From: Paenibacillus taichungensis
Lineage (GTDB): Bacteria > Bacillota > Bacilli > Paenibacillales > Paenibacillaceae
Assembly (NCBI RefSeq): GCF_003287275.1
Contig: NZ_QEVW01000015.1
Span: forward strand, 248,001-312,000
Direction: 5' to 3'
Length of the DNA: 64,000 nucleotides
Each line of letters starts with the position of its first letter. The first letter of the stretch is position 1. The notes beneath the pieces were generated by a model that saw only the letters and a list, made by a program, of their open reading frames with translations, was not told the DNA's origin and ran no database searches. The position numbers were made by a program, and so were the translations under genes. This document shows positions 58,999 to 64,000 of the stretch, piece by piece.

Positions 58999-59802
58999 TC
59001 AGGATTTTGGCTCCTTCGCGACATATCCTCCGCCCTGATATTCCGTCTCATCCTGTTTATCCGGCGCCCCTTTACGTTTCGCTTCTTCCCATAGCTTTGC
59101 TGCATCGTCCTTCGGGCGGTACCCAATCTTCTGTTCCAGATATCCAATATCATAATAATTATCCGTATTCGCTGATGTTCCATATAGATTAACATATTTC
59201 ATGCTCGAATCCGCCTCAATGCAACACTCGGCAAGCTGTACCATATCTCTGGGAGAGATCCAAATGTGTGCGGAACGCTCAGAGTGTGGGTGAGCATCGC
59301 CCGAGAAGTTGCCTATTCGAATATTGAATGACGACAAGTCATACTTATCCACGTAATATCGCCCAAGCAGCTCTATATAACATTTGCTGAGCCCATAGAA
59401 ACTGTCTGGCCGATATGGATCATCCACTTCGATATCTTCTCCTGTTGGATAGAATCCTGTCGCATGATTTGAACTCGCAAAAATAACCCGCTGTACACCG
59501 TTCAACCGTGCAACTTCATACACATGGTAGGCCCCTGTTACGTTGATCGGGAGGACTTTGCCCAGAAAATCTTCTTCATCCTTGGCCCATGCAATATGCA
59601 GCACCGTATGAACACCCTGCATTAGCTCTTTCAGTCGTTCTCCATCGGTCACATTCATCGCTACAATGCCTGCTTGAGGATCATCATGAAGATCGGCAGC
59701 CACGATGTCATACTTGCCCTTTTCCCTCAGTCCCTCCAGCAGACTGCGACCAATGACTCCCGCTGCCCCCGTAATCAATATTCTGTGCTTCGAGTTACTC
59801 AT
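58999..59802 (-). CDS. NAD-dependent epimerase/dehydratase family protein, uronate dehydrogenase-like
   Basis: A 267-residue short-chain-type enzyme with ITGAAGVIGR (NAD site), the active Tyr/Lys in FYGLSKCYIE, and VIFASSNHATGFYP, which is close to the matching segment of uronate dehydrogenases. These oxidise galacturonate or glucuronate to the aldarolactone. Cytoplasmic. AGGGAGCT precedes the ATG. Position upstream of esterase, lyase and GH88 genes on the same strand fits a uronate pathway. Sugar-nucleotide epimerase is the alternative. Confidence 0.72.
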   Translation of the reverse strand: MSNSKHRILITGAAGVIGRSLLEGLREKGKYDIVAADLHDDPQAGIVAMNVTDGERLKELMQGVHTVLHIAWAKDEEDFLGKVLPINVTGAYHVYEVARLNGVQRVIFASSNHATGFYPTGEDIEVDDPYRPDSFYGLSKCYIELLGRYYVDKYDLSSFNIRIGNFSGDAHPHSERSAHIWISPRDMVQLAECCIEADSSMKYVNLYGTSANTDNYYDIGYLEQKIGYRPKDDAAKLWEEAKRKGAPDKQDETEYQGGGYVAKEPKS

Positions 59803-59895
59803 GGATTTAGCTCCCTTCGCTCTATTACGATCCTATAGCACATTATTAACCGTTAGAGCGAAGGATTTACCTGATCCAATAAAGGCTCCCGCATA

Positions 59896-60225
59896 TTAAC
59901 CCATCAAGTACCGCAAGATCATCATTGCAACAATACCGACAAGTACAGTTCCGAGCAGGCTTCGTGTCCAGATTGCTACTGCAATCGTAGGCAGTGCTGC
60001 CCACAGGGCCGGATTATGTGTAACCGGCACTAACTGGTTGTCCTCCATAAACAGTTCCTGACCGATCAGTGCCGCCATAACCGCCACGGGTACATATTCA
60101 AGCCAGCGTAACAGCCACATCGGAATCTGTATTTTACTGAACAGCATGAGCGGCAATACGCGCGGGATGAACGTTAACAAAGCCGAACCCATAATAATCC
60201 AGAATACATCCCATCTTACTTCCAT
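59896..60225 (-). CDS. azlD: AzlD family branched-chain amino acid exporter, small subunit
   Basis: A 109-residue protein with three to four membrane helices (IIMGSALLTFIPRVLPLML, WLEYVPVAVMAALIGQELF). It overlaps the end of the azlC gene by ten bases and forms the exporter with it. Substrates of the family are branched-chain amino acids and analogues such as azaleucine. Confidence 0.87.
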   Translation of the reverse strand: MEVRWDVFWIIMGSALLTFIPRVLPLMLFSKIQIPMWLLRWLEYVPVAVMAALIGQELFMEDNQLVPVTHNPALWAALPTIAVAIWTRSLLGTVLVGIVAMMILRYLMG

Positions 60226-61058
60226 CGTTCCATCACTACTCCCATCGTTGCCGCAATGACCGCAGCCACAATGACACTCATGCTGCCAAGTGAAGCCATG
60301 CTGGCGAAGATTACACAGACAACGGCGATGATCGCCACATTGATGTGTAATTTTTTATTTTTGCGCTGCATCAACTGAAGCACAACCAGACCAATAAACA
60401 TTGCAGGCAGGGCAAAATCAAGTCCAAGCCGCTCGGGATTGGTTATCCAGCGTCCAAAGTACGCTCCCGCCATGTTCGCCACAAACCAGTTCAGGTATGC
60501 TGTAATGTTCAGACCGTGCATCCAGCGCTCACTCAACGTTTTCCGGCCAATCGCTCGCGTCATCGCCACGCCAAAGGACTCGTCGGTAAGCAGCGAGCCG
60601 ATCCACATATTTTTAAGCGGCGTCAGATGACGAAAGTACGGTGATACGGCTGCACTCAGCAGCAGATGGCGAAGATTCACGAAAAATATGGTGAAAATGA
60701 TAGCTGTCGCTGAACCACTCGAGGCAAGCATGCCTGCGGCAATAAACTGGGCAGATCCAGCGTATACAATCAGACTGAGCAGAGCCGTTTCCGCCAAACT
60801 TAAGCCTGCCGTCATTTCAATGACACCCGCTGCAAACCCAATACTCAAATATCCAAGCAGTGTTGGGATACAGTCTTTAACCCCTTGCATAAATGAAGCA
60901 TCATCCAGCACCTCTTCGGTATTTGCGGGCCCGGATGTCAGTGGTATGGATTTATCCAAATCCGGTTCATCCCCTCTCCATGTCATCCGCATCTTGCAGA
61001 TTACTTTTAATTTAGAAATATACCACAGGATAAGATATTCAGGGAGAGACAGATTCAT
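60216..61058 (-). CDS. azlC: AzlC family branched-chain amino acid exporter, large subunit
   Basis: Up to 280 residues with about six to eight helices; signatures GVKDCIPTLLGYLSIGFAAGVIEMTAGLSLAETALLSLIVYAGSAQFIAAGML and FFVNLRHLLLSAAVSPYF are AzlC. The start is unclear: the ATG at 61058 and the one at 60986 lack good ribosome sites, while a TTG at 60959 follows GAGAGGGG. The hydrophobic domain begins at about residue 58, so a shorter form is plausible. Works with AzlD. Confidence 0.82.
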   Translation of the reverse strand: MNLSLPEYLILWYISKLKVICKMRMTWRGDEPDLDKSIPLTSGPANTEEVLDDASFMQGVKDCIPTLLGYLSIGFAAGVIEMTAGLSLAETALLSLIVYAGSAQFIAAGMLASSGSATAIIFTIFFVNLRHLLLSAAVSPYFRHLTPLKNMWIGSLLTDESFGVAMTRAIGRKTLSERWMHGLNITAYLNWFVANMAGAYFGRWITNPERLGLDFALPAMFIGLVVLQLMQRKNKKLHINVAIIAVVCVIFASMASLGSMSVIVAAVIAATMGVVMERWK

Positions 61059-61119
61059 TTTTATAGAACAGAACTGTTTTTAGTCTTTATAAGCCGTTGA
61101 TTAAGGAAGACACCCACAA

Positions 61120-61151
61120 AAAAAGACTGTAGGGTCCCCCCCACAGTCTCC
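61120..61151 (-). terminator. Terminator after the chemoreceptor gene
   Basis: GACTGT (61125-61130) pairs with ACAGTC (61143-61148) over a G/C-rich inner stem; seven T follow on the minus strand. Confidence 0.8.
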
Positions 61152-61170
61152 TTCAAGAAATACTATTGAA

Positions 61171-63144
61171 CTATAACTTGAATTTCTCAATCATGCTTTG
61201 CAGATCTTCAGCCATTCGGGACAATGCCGCAGAAGAAGTCGCAACCTCTTCCATTGTAGCGAGCTGCTCCTGAGCAGCAGCTGAACCATCCTCGGTTCCT
61301 GAAGCAATCTGATTGGATAATTCAATGGTGGCGTTCACTTCCTTGGACACATGACTCATGCCTCCATCAATCTGACGGGAAGCTGCCGACACTTCTCCAG
61401 CTTGTGCAGCAACCAACTGTACAGCACTACGGATATTTTTGAAGGCCTCTCCCGCCTCCGTAATCATTTGCGTACCTTTAATCATGCCTTCTCCTGTAAG
61501 GGCAAAGGTAGACTGTACCGCATTTGTTTTCTCTTGCATCTCACGCATAAGTTCATTAATACGTTCGGCAGCACTGCCCGAATTGTTGGCTAGCGATTTT
61601 ACTTCATTGGCCACGACAGCAAAGCCTCGACCTTGTTCACCTGCTCTTGAAGCTTCAATGGATGCGTTCAAGGCAAGGATATTGGTCTGTTTGGCGATGT
61701 TGGTGATCTCAGCCACAATCTCAACAATCTCTTCATTTTTCGCTCGAAGATCCTGAATGACCACAGCCATGGCCTCACTCTCATTATTCACCTTCTGAAT
61801 ATGAGCAACCGCCTCTTCCACCGTAATCATACCCGCTTCGGACTTGGAAGATGCCTCTACAGCTATGCGAGCCGTGTCTTCGGCACTCGATGAGATTTCT
61901 TTGACACCTATGGACATTTCACCGACGAGTTGACCCGTTGCAGCAAGACTGGCGTTTTGTTTGTTCGTTCCTGACGCTGCATCCTGCATCAATTCGGCAA
62001 CCTGTTCCGTCGCTCTGGATGTCTGTTCAGAACTCGCCATCAGCTCCTCAGAGGATGCTGCCAGTTGGCTCGATGTATCATGTACTTCGCCCAGAACGTT
62101 ACGTAGCGATGAGGTCATGGTATCGAAACTTGCCCCGAGTTGTCCAAACTCGTCACGGCGCTGTAAACCTACACGAACTGTCAGATCACCCGCGCTTACT
62201 TTGGATGCTGCTTGCGTTAGTTGCAACAATGGACGATGAATACTGCGAATAATGAACACAAGCAGAATAATACCAATGATCAACGAGGTCCCTACCAGAG
62301 TGTAGGCACGAATCAAGATCGGTCTTACCGCATCTGCTGCTTCAGAAGGAACCATCTCACCGACAATTTTCCAGCCTGTTTCGGGATTCGTATAGAATAC
62401 GGCTTCCAATTCTTGTCCATCATACGTGTACTTTACGGTTCCTTGTTCTTTTGTATACATCTCATTTATGTAGCTCTCATTGGACTGCACACCGGATTCG
62501 ATATTGTAATGGAACAGGAACTTCCCGCCGTTATCCAGCATATACAGTTTTCCCTTTTCACCAATATGTATCTTGTCAACGGATTCTTTCAAATGATTGA
62601 GACTTACATTGGCTCCAATTACCCCTTTACCATCGGCCAGCTTGGCAGCGGCGGTGACAACCCATTCACCCGTGGTTACCGACTGGAACGTGTCCGAGAT
62701 AATTGGTTCATCCTGTGACATGCCCATCGTATACCAGCTGCGTTCCCGTGGATCATAGATCTGCTGTCCGGGATCAGGTGATTTCATCCAGCTGCCATCT
62801 TCAGCACCTACTGTTATTACACCCAATTCTTTGTGAGCCTTGGACATACGATCCATTTGTCTCTGAACAGCTGGTGATTTATTGATAATATCTGTTGAAG
62901 TAATACCCGCTGCAAACTGCGCTGCGTTATCCTTCTCCATATCCAGCATTTGAGTAATCTGCAGACTGAGCATTTCCGTTTTGGCCTGTGCAGAATGAAT
63001 GATTTCTTCCCTGACCTGGTCTGCTGCTTTTAAATAAGACAACCATCCCACGCTAATGCTCGGTACAATCAGGAACAAGAGCAACGAAGCGATCAGACGT
63101 TTCTTAACCGTTAATGTAAACCAATTGCGAATCCTTTTCTTCAT
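61171..63144 (-). CDS. Methyl-accepting chemotaxis protein with dCache-type sensor
   Basis: A 657-residue chemoreceptor. TM1 is about residues 15-35, an extracellular Cache sensor about 40-275 (SWMKSPDPGQQIYDPRERSWYTMGMSQDEPIISDTFQSVTTGEWVVTAAAKLADGKGVIGANV), TM2 about 285-305, then HAMP (PLLQLTQAASKVSAGDLTVRV). The signalling tip is EIVAEITNIAKQTNILALNASIEASRAGEQGRGFAVVANEVKSLA. GGGGGATA precedes the ATG. The ligand, by family, is likely an amino acid or organic acid. Confidence 0.92.
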   Translation of the reverse strand: MKKRIRNWFTLTVKKRLIASLLLFLIVPSISVGWLSYLKAADQVREEIIHSAQAKTEMLSLQITQMLDMEKDNAAQFAAGITSTDIINKSPAVQRQMDRMSKAHKELGVITVGAEDGSWMKSPDPGQQIYDPRERSWYTMGMSQDEPIISDTFQSVTTGEWVVTAAAKLADGKGVIGANVSLNHLKESVDKIHIGEKGKLYMLDNGGKFLFHYNIESGVQSNESYINEMYTKEQGTVKYTYDGQELEAVFYTNPETGWKIVGEMVPSEAADAVRPILIRAYTLVGTSLIIGIILLVFIIRSIHRPLLQLTQAASKVSAGDLTVRVGLQRRDEFGQLGASFDTMTSSLRNVLGEVHDTSSQLAASSEELMASSEQTSRATEQVAELMQDAASGTNKQNASLAATGQLVGEMSIGVKEISSSAEDTARIAVEASSKSEAGMITVEEAVAHIQKVNNESEAMAVVIQDLRAKNEEIVEIVAEITNIAKQTNILALNASIEASRAGEQGRGFAVVANEVKSLANNSGSAAERINELMREMQEKTNAVQSTFALTGEGMIKGTQMITEAGEAFKNIRSAVQLVAAQAGEVSAASRQIDGGMSHVSKEVNATIELSNQIASGTEDGSAAAQEQLATMEEVATSSAALSRMAEDLQSMIEKFKL

Positions 63145-63408
63145 TTAAATATCCCCCATCATCATCTTCACCCCTTTTTTATCGGACAAACGTAGTAAAA
63201 ATATTATGTATGGATACTAAAATGAATCGAAATTACATTATTTTTGTTAGGATAATAGAAAATGTTGCTCATTCCCCGTTTTGACCCCCTCTTCGAGATC
63301 GTTTACAATATCTCATAAGCTGGTTATCCATGAAACGACTGGAAGGAGAGGATTCGAATCTTACGCAAGTCAAATGTGCAACAACCTGTTACCAGATTAT
63401 ATTCATCT

Positions 63409-64000
63409 ATGTTCCGTATTCTGTTAGCCCTCATTCTTTGTGCAGGCCCCATTATGGGACAAGCCAGTTTCACGGCATCTGCAGCACAAGAGGCGCAAAC
63501 AGTTCACATTGAAGTAAATGGTCAAGAGCAATCGTGGAAAAATGCTCCCCTTGTATACAAAGGTACAACGTATGTTCCATTGCGAGATGTTGTTACCTCT
63601 GTGAATGGCACCTTGAAGTGGGAAGCTCGTACCAAAACGGCTACAATTACCGTTGGTCGAGACAAGCTGGTTCATCAGGCTGGCAGTGACTTCATCCAGG
63701 TTAATCAGGTTCGTCTGTCCTCCGGTGTGCAATCTCGCACCATTAATGGCACCCTGATGTTACCTGTCCGTGCGCTTGCCAATGCACTCAAGGCGGATAT
63801 TAAAGTACAACGTACAGCCTCAGGGCAGATGAGTGTTAATATCGAGACGGACAAAGTAAGCCTATTAAATAGTCAAGTCACCAGTGTAGACAGCTATTTG
63901 CGCGAAATTAATTTTCCCGGCATGGCTCTGATTGCCCGCAATGGAAAGGTCCTGCTTCGCCAAGGCTACGGACTTGCGGATGAACAGACGCTGAATCGTC
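63409..64000 (+). CDS. Copper-amine-oxidase-type stalk domain joined to a beta-lactamase-fold hydrolase (N-terminal part)
   Basis: The gene runs off the window. It begins with a signal peptide (MFRILLALILCAGPIMGQASFTASAA), then a PF07833-type domain (VNGQEQSWKNAPLVYKGTTYVPLRDVVTSVNGTLKWEARTKTATITVG and TLMLPVRALANALKADIKVQ) common in exported Paenibacillus proteins, then DSYLREINFPGMALIARNGKVLLRQGYGLADEQ, the start of a class-C beta-lactamase/peptidase fold. The start is unsure: a strong GGAAGGAGAGG at 63341-63351 is followed in frame only by ATT (63352) or GTG (63376); the ATG at 63409 is used here. Confidence 0.72.
   Translation, partial: MFRILLALILCAGPIMGQASFTASAAQEAQTVHIEVNGQEQSWKNAPLVYKGTTYVPLRDVVTSVNGTLKWEARTKTATITVGRDKLVHQAGSDFIQVNQVRLSSGVQSRTINGTLMLPVRALANALKADIKVQRTASGQMSVNIETDKVSLLNSQVTSVDSYLREINFPGMALIARNGKVLLRQGYGLADEQTLNR

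Noticed and set aside
1..64000. CRISPR array, prophage or integrative element
   Set aside because: No regular direct repeats with spacers, no integrase, terminase or structural phage genes, and no tRNA-flanked attachment sites were seen.

Overview
The window reads as chromosome of a Gram-positive, spore-forming Paenibacillus-type bacterium. The evidence is the AGGAGG-rich ribosome sites with frequent GTG and TTG starts, a CdaS-type diadenylate cyclase, two Spo0E-type phosphatases, leucine dehydrogenase, a YcnJ/YcnI copper pair, YesMN-type regulators in front of carbohydrate ABC genes, a Bacillus-type Fnr and an Alo-type peptide receptor. No rRNA, tRNA, CRISPR, phage or transposase gene was seen.

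Layout. 1-5.3 kb: the end of an HD-GYP protein, then a two-component pair and copper genes ycnJ and ycnI. 5.3-7.4 kb: a WXG100-like protein, a lipase with a C-terminal helical domain and a lipoprotein, which look like a type VII secreted toxin module. 7.6-13.7 kb: DUF445 protein, aldo/keto reductase, cupin, AraC regulator, GH28. 14.1-17.3 kb: glutamine-type ABC importer glnQHMP. 17.4-25.6 kb (minus strand): YesMN two-component system, sugar-binding protein, an unfamiliar barrel protein, two permeases and an FAD oxidoreductase. 25.7-29.6 kb: an AT-rich accessory stretch with two Spo0E-type genes, a CcdC-like membrane protein, a decayed receptor gene and an intact receptor overlapping a 43-codon secreted propeptide gene. 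29.8-37.4 kb: redox enzymes with TetR and LysR regulators, an MFS exporter, leucine dehydrogenase and a c-di-AMP synthase. 37.5-47.3 kb: a secreted OB-fold protein, a Fur-boxed 51-residue protein, an acetyltransferase, Fnr plus a GAF protein, a Btr-like regulator with a siderophore-binding lipoprotein, and a NarL-type two-component pair. 47.6-52.6 kb: Lrp regulator with split chromate transporter, a nine-repeat Ig-like surface protein and a methyltransferase. 52.8-59.8 kb (minus): a uronic-acid polysaccharide utilisation group. 59.9-64 kb: AzlCD exporter, a chemoreceptor and the start of a beta-lactamase-fold protein.

Three things stand out. The first is the receptor/propeptide pair at 28.07-29.54 kb; the peptide gene is shorter than usual gene-calling limits, lies inside the 3' end of the receptor gene, has its own GGAGG site and ends in HGGGGL. 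It resembles the AloR-AloP signalling family of Paenibacillus. Its dead paralogue next door keeps the same promoter and precedes a Spo0E gene. The second is a family of four intergenic repeats of about 190-235 bp with terminal inverted repeats and nested internal inverted repeats; one sits inside an ABC operon and supplies the end of a reading frame. The third is the toxin module with lipase domain first and export domain last.

All calls come from reading the sequence and from recalled family knowledge; no search or folding program was run. Domain positions are approximate.
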